Assembly (NCBI GenBank): GCA_947396885.1
Contig: OX377204.1
Span: 42,953,139-43,017,138, forward strand
Length of the DNA: 64,000 nt
DNA from: Heligmosomoides polygyrus polygyrus
Taxonomy: Eukaryota; Nematoda; Chromadorea; Rhabditida; Heligmosomidae
Direction: 5' to 3'
In this document: piece after piece, positions 55,608-63,610 of the stretch
Layout of the letters: the number at the start of each line of letters is the position of its first letter
Numbering within the stretch: the stretch's first letter is position 1
Program-made: the position numbers and the translations under genes
Notes under the pieces: generated by a model
Told to the model about the DNA's origin: nothing
Seen by the model: the letters and a program-made list of their open reading frames with translations, nothing else
The model's database searches: none

Positions 55608-55786
55608 GGTCTTCTCAGCGGGAACCACAACTCTTCCAGACCGCTCGATCTCTGGCTGCTTGCATCCAGTGAGGCAGACTCCGCTCTCTGGAAGATCTTG
55701 AGAATGAGTCTGCCCATCGTGTCGGCGGTCGTCCCAATGGTCTCTTATGGTCTCTCGGGAGCCATTCTGTGACACGGAGACTCCAT

Positions 55787-57196
55787 CTATCGTCCTTTCG
55801 TCGAAGCAGGTGTCCGGCCCAGCGATATTTGGTCTTCTTCATGTACTGCAGCGGGTCTGCTAATTGCGACTTCCCGTAGCTCCGAGCTTCGTAGGCCTTC
55901 TTGCCATTGCTGACAAAGGCTTGTCCTTAGAAGACATCTCTCCAGTGCACGATGCGTAGTTTGCATCGCTCTGGCGATTGTCTTGTTGTCGGGCCAGGTT
56001 TCCGTCGCGTAACACATCGCAGGCAGTAGAGAGGCGTTGAATATCGAGGCCCTGAGGCCGGGATCCTTGACCTGATCGGTGACTTCGCGAATCGAACTGA
56101 AGGCTGCCCATGCTGCGCGTCTCCTGCGGGCGATTTCAGGAGCGAGGTCGTTATCCATGTTCAGCTCTCTTCCCAGATAGACGTAGGAGTCGACCTGTTG
56201 CAGAGCGACTCCATTTAACCTTACGAGTCCCGTGTCACACCACTGGTTGACCATAAATTGTGTTTTGGACATATTCATGTCCAATCCAATCTTCATACCT
56301 GCCACATTGAGCTCGTTCAGCATTTCCTCGACTTTTGCCGTGCTGGTAGAGATGAGAACAATATCGTCGGCGAAGCGAAGGTTGCTGATCCGTTTACCGT
56401 CGACAAGGTAGCCTTTATCGTTCCAGTTCAAGTCTTTCATGGCATCCTGGAGTGCCGCTGTGAGTAGCTTGGGAGAAATCGTGTCTCCCTGCCGTACTCC
56501 TTTCCCGATAGGAATTTTAAGCTTTCGATCGAGCAGCTGGATGGTAGTCGATGTGTTCGAGAAGCATTCGTCGAGAAGTCGGATGTAGGGCGATAGTATA
56601 CCAGCGTGCACAAGTGCGTTCAAAACGGCGTTGATTTCCACAGAGTCAAACGCTTTCCGGTATTCCACGAAGACAAGGACAAGTGGGAGGTGGTATTCGC
56701 GGCTCCTCTCGATGGGCTGTGAGACAGTCTGAATATGGTGCATGCAGGAGAAATCCTTGCGAAACCCTGCTTGCTCCACTGGCTGATATTCATCCAAGCA
56801 ACGCTCCATGCGGTTAAGCAGTATCTTGGTGAAGATCTTGTACACAACCGAGAGAAGACTGATGGGTCGATAGTTGTTGATATCCTCCTGCTGACCTTTT
56901 TTGAAGATTAAAACTGTTTTCGACTCCTTCCATGAGTCCGGAATCCTGCCAAGTCGAAGGTAGTGGTTGAAGTGCTTGGCAAGAAGTGAGCAGAGGGCAC
57001 TGCCACCCGCACGAAGGAGATCAGCAGAAATGCCGTCCGGTCCGATAGCAGTGCACGGCTTCATCCTTCTGATGGCATGAGCAACTTCTGGTTCCAGAAT
57101 GGGAGGTACTTCCTCAGCTGGTGACATCAAGTATTTCGGGACAGTGATGGAAGAACGGAACAGATCTGTGTAGAATTCCTGAACGATGGCCTCCAT
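55787..57196 (-). CDS. A3 reverse transcriptase frame, 469 aa (defective)
   Basis: Same as the A2 frame apart from a 6-nt difference (A3 keeps GLDMNMSKTQFMVN). RT motifs: NYRPISLLSVVYK at residues 108-120, VFVEYRKAFDSV at 175-186, GKGVRQGD at 231-238 and FADD at 275-278. Motif A has Glu178 (codon 56663-56665) where A1 and B2 have Asp. The frame begins at an internal Met downstream of the hairpin-templated insertion and ends at STKGR-stop because of a 2-nt loss near 55872. The true C-terminus continues in another frame. Confidence 0.9.
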   Translation of the reverse strand: MEAIVQEFYTDLFRSSITVPKYLMSPAEEVPPILEPEVAHAIRRMKPCTAIGPDGISADLLRAGGSALCSLLAKHFNHYLRLGRIPDSWKESKTVLIFKKGQQEDINNYRPISLLSVVYKIFTKILLNRMERCLDEYQPVEQAGFRKDFSCMHHIQTVSQPIERSREYHLPLVLVFVEYRKAFDSVEINAVLNALVHAGILSPYIRLLDECFSNTSTTIQLLDRKLKIPIGKGVRQGDTISPKLLTAALQDAMKDLNWNDKGYLVDGKRISNLRFADDIVLISTSTAKVEEMLNELNVAGMKIGLDMNMSKTQFMVNQWCDTGLVRLNGVALQQVDSYVYLGRELNMDNDLAPEIARRRRAAWAAFSSIREVTDQVKDPGLRASIFNASLLPAMCYATETWPDNKTIARAMQTTHRALERCLLRTSLCQQWQEGLRSSELREVAISRPAAVHEEDQISLGRTPASTKGR

Positions 57197-58673
57197 CGCT
57201 CAGGAATTCTACACACGACGTTTGCGTTGTTTCATCCTTATCCACAAGGGCTGACATTATTGCCTTCTGATCGCAGAGATCTCGTTTGCAGCGCTTTATG
57301 CTTGAACCTTTCCCAGCCGCTTCTAACAGCTTCAATCTTCTGTAGGCTTGAATGGACTCCTTCACTGCAATTCGACAGGCCTTCGAGATGGTGACTTTTT
57401 CCAGATGGGAAGCATTAGGATCCAGTTTAACAGCTCTTCTTTGCTCCAAGAGTTTAATCGCATGTGCGTTGAGTCTTGAAGCAGACGGTGATGTGGCTTC
57501 GCAAGAGCTGCTAGCACATTTCAACAGTCCTTTGGAGAGAAGGTCGTAGTCTTTCGATGGATCTTCAAGAAGATTCCAATCGTACGACTTTATCGCATAT
57601 TCCAACTCCTCAGACTTGAATGTGGGGATCCTCACCGGTGCCGGTTTATGAGTGTCACGCTTGAACATCCTCTTTTTGAGAGTCAGCTTCGCACGGACAA
57701 GACGGTGATCCGAGCCGGTGTCAAATGAAGGTAGCACGGAGACGTCGAACAGACTCCAGCGTCTGTTTGTAAGAACATGGTCGATCTCCGAACGTGTTTC
57801 TCCATTTGGGCTTTCCCAGGTCCATCGTCGGTTTGAAGGCTTCTTAAACATAGAATTTCCATGGTAGAGACGGCACGCGGATAGGAAGTCTATCAGGCGC
57901 TCTCCGTTTTCGTTCCTTGAGGAAGTTCCATGTGGTCCTAGCCTCCATTCGTCGTGATCATTCGTACCGACGATAGCGTTGAAGTCACCAACGACAACTT
58001 TGTAGTAGCTCTTCTCGTCGTTGACAGTCCTTTCGAACAGCTTGTAGAATTCCTCCTTTTCTTCATCTGTGGCCGCAGATGTTGGAGCATATCCATTTGT
58101 GATGGAGATGGTTCCTTGATTTTTGGTTTCCAGACGAAGAACAGCTACTCGCGGACTGATGATCTTATAAGTCTACTAGGTGGTGCACTGTCGAATTGAC
58201 GAGAAATCCAACTCCGCCAATATTCTTTCTGTCCACCTTTGCTCCGATAATGAGAAGCTCGTTGTGGTCGGTCCTTCTTATGGTTTCCGTTCTGCCTTTC
58301 GTTTCCTGCAGGGCGATAACGTCGTATTTGATGTTGCGGCTTCTGTAAAGCAGTGTCCGAAGATCCTGCTCAGATGCGATCGAACGACAGTTATAAGTGC
58401 AGACGAATAGGCAGTTTCTGTGTCGTGGTGGGAGGGAGTTTCCGGTAGTCCGATTCCAATGACGTCCTGATAGTTTAACTACGAGATTAGATGGCCCCTC
58501 GCCGGAGGTGGATGCAACCGACGTCGTAGAAGTCCACCTCCGGCGCGCGGAGGACTGGGGCGCGGGTTTAGTTGTTTGAGCCGTAGCGGTGGTCTGGTTA
58601 CTCACATGTTCCTGGCCAGGGATACAGGAGAGCCGCCCATACACGACAAAGCGTCGCGTACTGCGTGACCGTT

Positions 58674-58738
58674 TGTGCCGTTAGCCACCACAAAGTGATG
58701 TTTACCCCTTCACCGCGGTGAGGTGGCACATGAAGGGG
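58674..58738 (-). ncRNA. HDV-like self-cleaving ribozyme at the A3 5' end
   Basis: From 58738 on the minus strand: P1 CCCCUUC with GAAGGGG (58711-58705). One A. P2 UGUGCC (58730-58725) with GGCACA (58679-58674). P3 ACC (58724-58722)/GGU (58714-58712) around L3 UCACCGC. P4 CAUCAC (58700-58695), UUU, GUGGUG (58691-58686). J4/2 GCUAAC with the candidate catalytic C at 58684. All helices are unbroken. Confidence 0.88.
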
Positions 58739-58742
58739 CACC

Positions 58743-58759
58743 CACCCAATGATACATTA
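58743..58759. repeat. Target-site duplication of A3, 5' side
   Basis: CACCCAATGATACATTA, identical to 55591-55607. Confidence 0.97.
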
Positions 58760-58835
58760 TACAATGCATACATATATCAGGAACGAAATAAAATTTAGAA
58801 AAACGCCGACAAGATCAAGGCGGATCGAAGGTGAC

Positions 58836-58847
58836 ATTTCTCCTGAT
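58836..58847. repeat. Target-site duplication of B2, 3' side
   Basis: ATTTCTCCTGAT, repeated at 62275-62286. Confidence 0.93.
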
Positions 58848-58855
58848 CACCTGTA

Positions 58856-61771
58856 TCACCTGTCGTCCCGTTGATCATCGACTTGCTCGAGCGGGCGCCA
58901 GCAGCGTCTCCATTCGTCCCTGTCGCGTGCCAGAGTGGTCCAATGGATCCTCCTCGCTCGAGGGACACGAAGAGCGTCATATCGGTCGTTCAGGGCTTTC
59001 ACGAAGAAGTCCGACCAACGCGTTGGTGGGCGTCCTGGTGTTCTTTTGACATCCCGCGGAATCCAATCTGTGACGGCTCTCGTCCAGCGGGTGTCTGCGA
59101 ATCGCATTACGTGGCCGGCCCACCTAATTTTCGACGACTTGGTCCATGCGACAGCGTCTCTGATCTTCGAACGTCGGCGAAGCTCGGAACTCCGGAGACC
59201 TTCTCTCACTTGCGTGAGTCGTGTCACTCCGAGCATCGTCCTCTCGATTCCACGCTGCGCGACGCTGATCGCGTGTTCATCCTGCTTTCGTATAGCCCAG
59301 GTCTCTGAGGCGTATGTTAGGGCAGGAAGAACAGTGGAGTCGAATAGGTGGGCACGGAGTCGGACGTTCTTCGTTTTCTTCACGACTTCTTCGACGCTCT
59401 TGAAAGCTCCCCAAGCCGCTCGTTTCCTTCTGCTCAGCTCTGGTGCTAGGTCGTTGGTCATGTTGACTTCGCGACCCAGATACACATAACTGGAGCATTC
59501 GGAGATGTTCGTTCCGTTGAGCGAGAATGGGGCATCAGAAACCCATCCGTTTTTCATGAACATCGTCTTCGTAAGATTCAGCTGCAGTCCAACGCTTCCA
59601 CATACACGATCGAAGTCGGCCAGCATTCGTTCCGCCTGACTGATGCTCGGTGTTATGAGCACGATGTCGTCAGCGAAGCGAAGATGGTGCAGTTGCCGGC
59701 CGTCGACCTTCACTCCCATGTCTTCCCATTCTAGTTCGCGCATGACGTTTTCGAGGGTGGCGCTGAAGAGCTTCGGGGATATGGTATCCCCTTGTCGAAC
59801 CCCTCTCTTCACGTCAATGACGACGTCGTTGTAGAATGGTGAGATCTTGGTCGTGAATCCACTGTACAACTCTCGAAGAACTCTGATGTACTGAGTAGGA
59901 ACGCCCTGGGTGAGCAGGGCTTCCATGACCGCTTCAGTCTCGACGGAGTCGAATGCCTTCTTCAGGTCGATGAACGTAAGGCACAGCGGCAGCTTGTACT
60001 CTCGCGACACTTCGATGAGCTTCGTAATGGTGTGTATGTGGTCGATCGTGCTGAATCCTCTCCGAAATCCTGCTTGTTCGCATGGCTGTCCTTCGTCCAG
60101 CGTTCTACTAATCCTATTCAGGATGACTCGAGTGAACAGCTTGTAGACTACGGACAACAGGCAGATCGGGCGATAGTTGCCAATGTCGTGCACGTCTCCC
60201 TTCTTGTACAGCAAAACGGTCTTGCTGGTCTTCCACTGAGATGGAACCTTGCATTCAGACAGGTAGCGTGTGAAGAGCCGCGCCAGGGTGTTGATGAGCG
60301 CTGGCGGGAGGTTCTTCAGGTGTTCAGCTTTGATCCTGTCAGGACCGGGTGCTGTACGTTTCTTCACCGACGAGATGGCGTGTCGGATCTCGGAAGGGAG
60401 AACAGAGGGAACGACGTATCCATCCTGCGGAAGATGGCATGGGGGCAGGTGGACGTGGCTATCGAAGAGATCGGAGTAGAAGTCGTGGATGACTTTCTCC
60501 ATGGTCCTTCTGGAAGAGGTGATGGTTCCGTCAGGACGTCGGAGAGCGGTCATCTTGGTCTTGAAGTTGGCGAAGTTCCGGCGGGCATTGCGAATGCTCA
60601 GCCCTGCCTCTGCTGCTTCAGCCAACACTTCCGCCCTTCTCTCCTTGAGATCTTCCTTTATCGCCGCTCTGCATAGCTTTGCAAGCTCGGACGTCAGTTG
60701 GTAGTTGCCTGACGCTCGTGCTGCTCCACGCTGGCGTATCAGCTCGAGAGTTTCCGGAGACAGACGTCTCTTGGTGGTCTTCAAGCTCTCGGCTCCCTTA
60801 GCACTATCGTGGAGATGGAGCAAGAAGCGATCGTATTCCTCGTCGACGTTGTCCATGACGGCATCTTCCCAAAGGCCGACAAGAGAGGTGTAGAGATCCC
60901 AGTTGATGGTCGTTCTGGGATTCCTCTTCTTGAACTTCGCGGCCTTCTCTCCTTGACGCGAAAAGCGGAACCTCGCGCGAAGGAGGCGGTGGTCCGATCC
61001 CGTGTAGAACTTGGGGACAACGGAGACATCGGTCAGGCAATACTTGCGATTGAAGATGATGTGGTCGATCTCGTTGTGGAACTGGCCACCGGGGGATTCC
61101 CAGGTCCATCGTAGGGAGGGAGGCTTCTGGAACTGCGAGTTTCCATGGATGGTCTTGGTCGACATGATAAACTCAGACAGCCTTTCACCTTGCTCGTTCC
61201 ACTCCAAACCGTGGGTTCCGATGTGAAGTTCTTCCGGCGACCTTCGTGGCCCAATCTTGGCGTTGAAGTCGCCGACGATCACCTTGTAGAAGGTGTGATC
61301 TTCCTTATAGAACTTCTCCAGCTCCACGTAGAAGGCCTCGACGTCTTCGTCGTCGTAGTCGGATGTTGGGGCATACGCGACGAACACAGTCAAGGCTGGC
61401 ACGGAGCCACATCGCTTCAGTCGCAGACGTCCGATTCGGCTTGTCAGAGACTCGTACGAATCGATGTTCATGGCCAAGTGCGTGTTGACGAGGACACCAA
61501 CGCCGCCTACTCCCCTGCTGTCGCATGTTCCGAGGAACAGTTCTTCCCCGGAGTCGTAGGCGGCGTGTAGGGGGTGGTGTCTTCTCGTCTCGGTCAGTCC
61601 GATGACGTCGTACTTGATCTTCCTGGCCTGCATCATCAGGTCCTCGACGGATGCTTCCGACGCAAGCGTGCGGGCGTTGTAAGTACAGATCGTCATCCTA
61701 GTCCTTCTCAGTTTGCGCAGCCTGGTTAGGCCCTGAGATTTTAGCAGCCTCTCCGTACTCGTCCTTCCCAT
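58856..61771 (-). CDS. RTE endonuclease-reverse transcriptase, 971 aa
   Basis: One intact polyprotein. AP endonuclease (about residues 25-270): TYNARTL (N32), LTETRR (E61), VGDFNAKIG (D168, N170), EIDHI (234-238), GSDHRL (D260, H261). A linker follows (270-450). RT (about 450-740): [20 protein letters not shown] (532-551), [14 protein letters not shown], motif [13 protein letters not shown] (D602), motif [14 protein letters not shown] (656-668) and motif C FADD (699-702). The C-terminal RTE region has [17 protein letters not shown] and IRWAGHVMR...GRPPTRW (882-919). It would nick target DNA and prime cDNA synthesis on its own RNA. Start: ATG at 61771; Met26, just before the endonuclease core, is an alternative. 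Antisense frames up to 214 codons over this gene are shadows. Confidence 0.96.
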   Translation of the reverse strand: MGRTSTERLLKSQGLTRLRKLRRTRMTICTYNARTLASEASVEDLMMQARKIKYDVIGLTETRRHHPLHAAYDSGEELFLGTCDSRGVGGVGVLVNTHLAMNIDSYESLTSRIGRLRLKRCGSVPALTVFVAYAPTSDYDDEDVEAFYVELEKFYKEDHTFYKVIVGDFNAKIGPRRSPEELHIGTHGLEWNEQGERLSEFIMSTKTIHGNSQFQKPPSLRWTWESPGGQFHNEIDHIIFNRKYCLTDVSVVPKFYTGSDHRLLRARFRFSRQGEKAAKFKKRNPRTTINWDLYTSLVGLWEDAVMDNVDEEYDRFLLHLHDSAKGAESLKTTKRRLSPETLELIRQRGAARASGNYQLTSELAKLCRAAIKEDLKERRAEVLAEAAEAGLSIRNARRNFANFKTKMTALRRPDGTITSSRRTMEKVIHDFYSDLFDSHVHLPPCHLPQDGYVVPSVLPSEIRHAISSVKKRTAPGPDRIKAEHLKNLPPALINTLARLFTRYLSECKVPSQWKTSKTVLLYKKGDVHDIGNYRPICLLSVVYKLFTRVILNRISRTLDEGQPCEQAGFRRGFSTIDHIHTITKLIEVSREYKLPLCLTFIDLKKAFDSVETEAVMEALLTQGVPTQYIRVLRELYSGFTTKISPFYNDVVIDVKRGVRQGDTISPKLFSATLENVMRELEWEDMGVKVDGRQLHHLRFADDIVLITPSISQAERMLADFDRVCGSVGLQLNLTKTMFMKNGWVSDAPFSLNGTNISECSSYVYLGREVNMTNDLAPELSRRKRAAWGAFKSVEEVVKKTKNVRLRAHLFDSTVLPALTYASETWAIRKQDEHAISVAQRGIERTMLGVTRLTQVREGLRSSELRRRSKIRDAVAWTKSSKIRWAGHVMRFADTRWTRAVTDWIPRDVKRTPGRPPTRWSDFFVKALNDRYDALRVPRARRIHWTTLARDRDEWRRCWRPLEQVDDQRDDR

Positions 61772-62236
61772 CGCTGCAGAAATGGGGGCTCTTTCGGGGT
61801 CAGGGGAATGAGGCCCTTTAGTGCTGCTGTGTTTGACTGGAATACAACACGGGTAGCTAGTCAGGCTCTGTCGTGCGGGCGGGGTACTCCGGGCAGCCAG
61901 CCAGACTGCCCGAAGGGACGGGGCGAGACTTAAGGCGGCCTCGAATCGCCTTACATGTACTCCCAGTCTACCGAGTGCAAGCTTTTGGCCGAGCCGACAC
62001 AGTTACAATCCGCACAGTCACGGACACATCCACGCACACTGTGCACGAACATGCCGCTCCCACGCACAAGGAACGCGTCGACCCGACACAGCAGGAGCAA
62101 GGAGTCCATCCCCTGCATCCCACCTGCGTCTCTGGGCAGTACACGGTCGCATTTGGTTCGCGTTTAATTCCCCTATCCACCACCCGGGGACGCGCCACGT
62201 GGCCCTGCGACAAGCGGCCCGAGATCCCTCTTAACA

Positions 62237-62256
62237 AGAGAGCCCGAAGGCTCTCT
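62237..62256 (-). promoter_or_regulatory. UUCG hairpin at the 5' end of B2 RNA
   Basis: On the minus strand AGAGAGCC-UUCG-GGCUCUCU is an 8-bp stem with a stable tetraloop, 18 nt from the element start, extended outside by CCCUC/GAGGG. B1 (8067-8086) has the same loop with stem mismatches. Possible 5' UTR structure of the element; it does not form the HDV-like fold of family A. Confidence 0.6.
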
Positions 62257-62274
62257 ATCGAGGGAGATCCGTGG

Positions 62275-62286
62275 ATTTCTCCTGAT
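62275..62286. repeat. Target-site duplication of B2, 5' side
   Basis: ATTTCTCCTGAT, identical to 58836-58847. Confidence 0.93.
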
Positions 62287-62699
62287 GAAGGTTTTAAATG
62301 CACCTTTCGACAAACTAAGAAGGTTGTCTTGGCTAGTAACGAACTGTTCTAACTAGTCAGTAATTATTCTTTTATTTAATCATTACTCCATCCCTTTTGG
62401 TGAGTCTCTAGTTTAATGCAAAAAAATCTCGTTTTGATTTGGAAGATGTTCCGTTGATTCCAATAGAGTTACACTTGTTGAGAAGAGTGTCCAATTAGTC
62501 GTGAAATATGTCCATTTTGATTTGAAAAGTGTCCAGTTTAACATTGGTTTCCACATTCTGAGCGATAAAAGAAAATCGCCCGCAGCGATAAAGAAAACCA
62601 CCTCTGGAGATGTGCCGCCGATGTTGATAACGTGCCTGCGGAATCAGAAGACGTTTGGGCAGGTTGTGGGGCACAGTCGCGTTGATTCATGTGAGGGAG

Positions 62700-62805
62700 G
62701 TCTTTTGCGTTGCGAGATTTTTGCATTTCAACGGAGTGGTTGAGATTTGAGGTGTTTGACGTCTACATTATTCGCTGGCGTTTTCTGTGCATTTTCCAGC
62801 TGTAT
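62700..62805 (+). repeat. SINE-like arm, third partial copy
   Basis: TTTTTGCATTTCAACGGAGT, GGTTGAGATTTGAGGTG, GGCGTTTTCTGTGCATTTTC. Matches 42180-42280. The tRNA-like head is missing or decayed. Confidence 0.7.
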
Positions 62806-63057
62806 GCGTTTCCGCGCTCGAGATCGCAGAACCCAACTGCGAACTCCCCTGGGTGACGAAAGCAGTTCCCACACGAGCAGCTTGGAAGCACAAACCCTGC
62901 AGTCCCTTCCTTAGCTTGGTTCTGCGCTCGAAGAATATACGGCCCCTGAGTTCCCGATGATGGCGCGCACTTTTCTGATTGGAGCGTCAATTATTTGCTT
63001 CTGGGATGCTTGAAGCAGGAAAGATAGATTATTTAGTTACATCGCAGATTTCGTAGT

Positions 63058-63245
63058 AATCGAACGTTCGAATTTGAATGTCTCGAGCATTCGAATTTGA
63101 ACATTCGAACGCGAGTGTTTCGAGCATTCGAATTCGAATACATTCGAAAATCGCGTTTTTTCGAGCATTCGAATTCGAAGACATTCGAAAATCGCGTTTT
63201 TTCGAACGTTCGAATACGAATATTCGAAATTCATTCGGGCGCAAC
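63058..63245. repeat. 41-bp TTCGAA-rich palindromic tandem repeat, about 2 units
   Basis: Same unit as at 51010-51215 (TCGAGCATTCGAATTCGAA, ACATTCGAAAATCGCGTTTTT) with the same CATTCGGGCGCAACTA terminus, so the array moved or duplicated together with its flank. Confidence 0.88.
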
Positions 63246-63354
63246 TATACCTTCTAGCGAAAATAAGATTGTCCCACAAAAAGTAAATGATTGACTTAAA
63301 CGAAGTAATTGACGTTATTCTCAATGAATTTCTTCCGTTTTTCATGAACTGAGT

Positions 63355-63610
63355 GGATTACAGTGGATTACATCTCTGCAGAAATTGATCTGTTTCGACC
63401 TGAAGAAGTCGTGCACCACCACCGTGACATCATCGACTTCGGCGAAGCGCCTACCACGAAGGGAGTGATCCAACGTCCAGAGTGTATGGTGGTTGCTTGA
63501 TTTTGGTCCATCCCAATTCCTAGATTTTTTCCAGCGTCCGAAGTGCCGTAAGCAGTCGGCTGTTGTCCTGGTGGATGAAACATTAACACGTATCGACTCC
63601 TTTCTACACT
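63355..63610 (-). pseudogene. mariner transposase 3' fragment (remnant 3)
   Basis: The minus strand reads MFHQDNSRLLTALRTLEKI, ELGWTKIKQPPYTLD and, in a shifted frame, SLRGRRFAEVDDVTVVVHDF and FRSKQINFCRDVIH. This is the second-Asp block (normally HDNARPH), the LPHPPYSPD region and the C-terminal helix of mariner transposases. HDNARP is changed to HQDNSR and the PYSPD Asp lies in a degraded context. Only the C-terminal half is present. Confidence 0.75.

Larger units (their letters stand above)
55608..58738 (-). mobile_element. RTE family A, copy 3 (A3): young, 3'-shortened, coding-defective
   Basis: Flanked by a perfect 17-bp target duplication. Endonuclease N-part 58165-58644 (FVCTYNCRSIA) ends at the same VDL-stop as A2. 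The middle part is 57114-57851 (GSDHRLVRAKL). RT is 55787-57196. The C-terminal part is 55615-55842 (KKTKYRWAGHLLRRKDDRW, RDHKRPLGRPPTRW). The RNA 3' end stops at GCTGAGAAGACC, about 30-35 nt before the CATCAAAGTAAG tail of A1 and A2. At the 5' side four extra bases (CACC, 58739-58742) lie between the ribozyme start and the duplication. Confidence 0.96.
58848..62274 (-). mobile_element. RTE family B, copy 2 (B2): full-length, intact
   Basis: A 3427-bp RTE-type LINE with a 12-bp target duplication. It has a roughly 0.5-kb 5' UTR (61772-62274), a single long ORF (58856-61771) that ends only about 8 bp before the 3' end, and a tail of two ACAGGTGAT-like units. Such a short 3' UTR with a small repeat tail is characteristic of the RTE clade. 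The full ORF, motifs and flanks suggest a recent insertion that may still be competent. It lies 109 bp from A3, in the same orientation. Confidence 0.96.

Noticed and set aside
42605..58738. A2 and A3 as a single tandem segmental duplication
   Set aside because: Flanking sequences differ completely and each has its own TSD (12 bp versus 17 bp), which shows independent insertions.
60032..60676. A 214-codon plus-strand frame and similar plus frames (159-184 codons) over B1 and B2
   Set aside because: They are antisense to the RTE endonuclease-RT frame, which has all catalytic motifs. The same antisense frame appears in B1, as expected from shared codon bias.
62180..62274. HDV-like ribozyme at the 5' end of family B
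   Set aside because: A P4-like UUCG hairpin and a UGUUAAG joint exist, but there is no P1' or P3/L3 between the first stem strand and the hairpin, so the double pseudoknot cannot form.
62278..62312. CTGATGAAGG followed by ACCTTTCGAC, resembling a hammerhead ribozyme
   Set aside because: CUGAUGA and a short stem are present but the required GAAA after stem II is not (UUCGAC instead), and no closing stem I/III was found.
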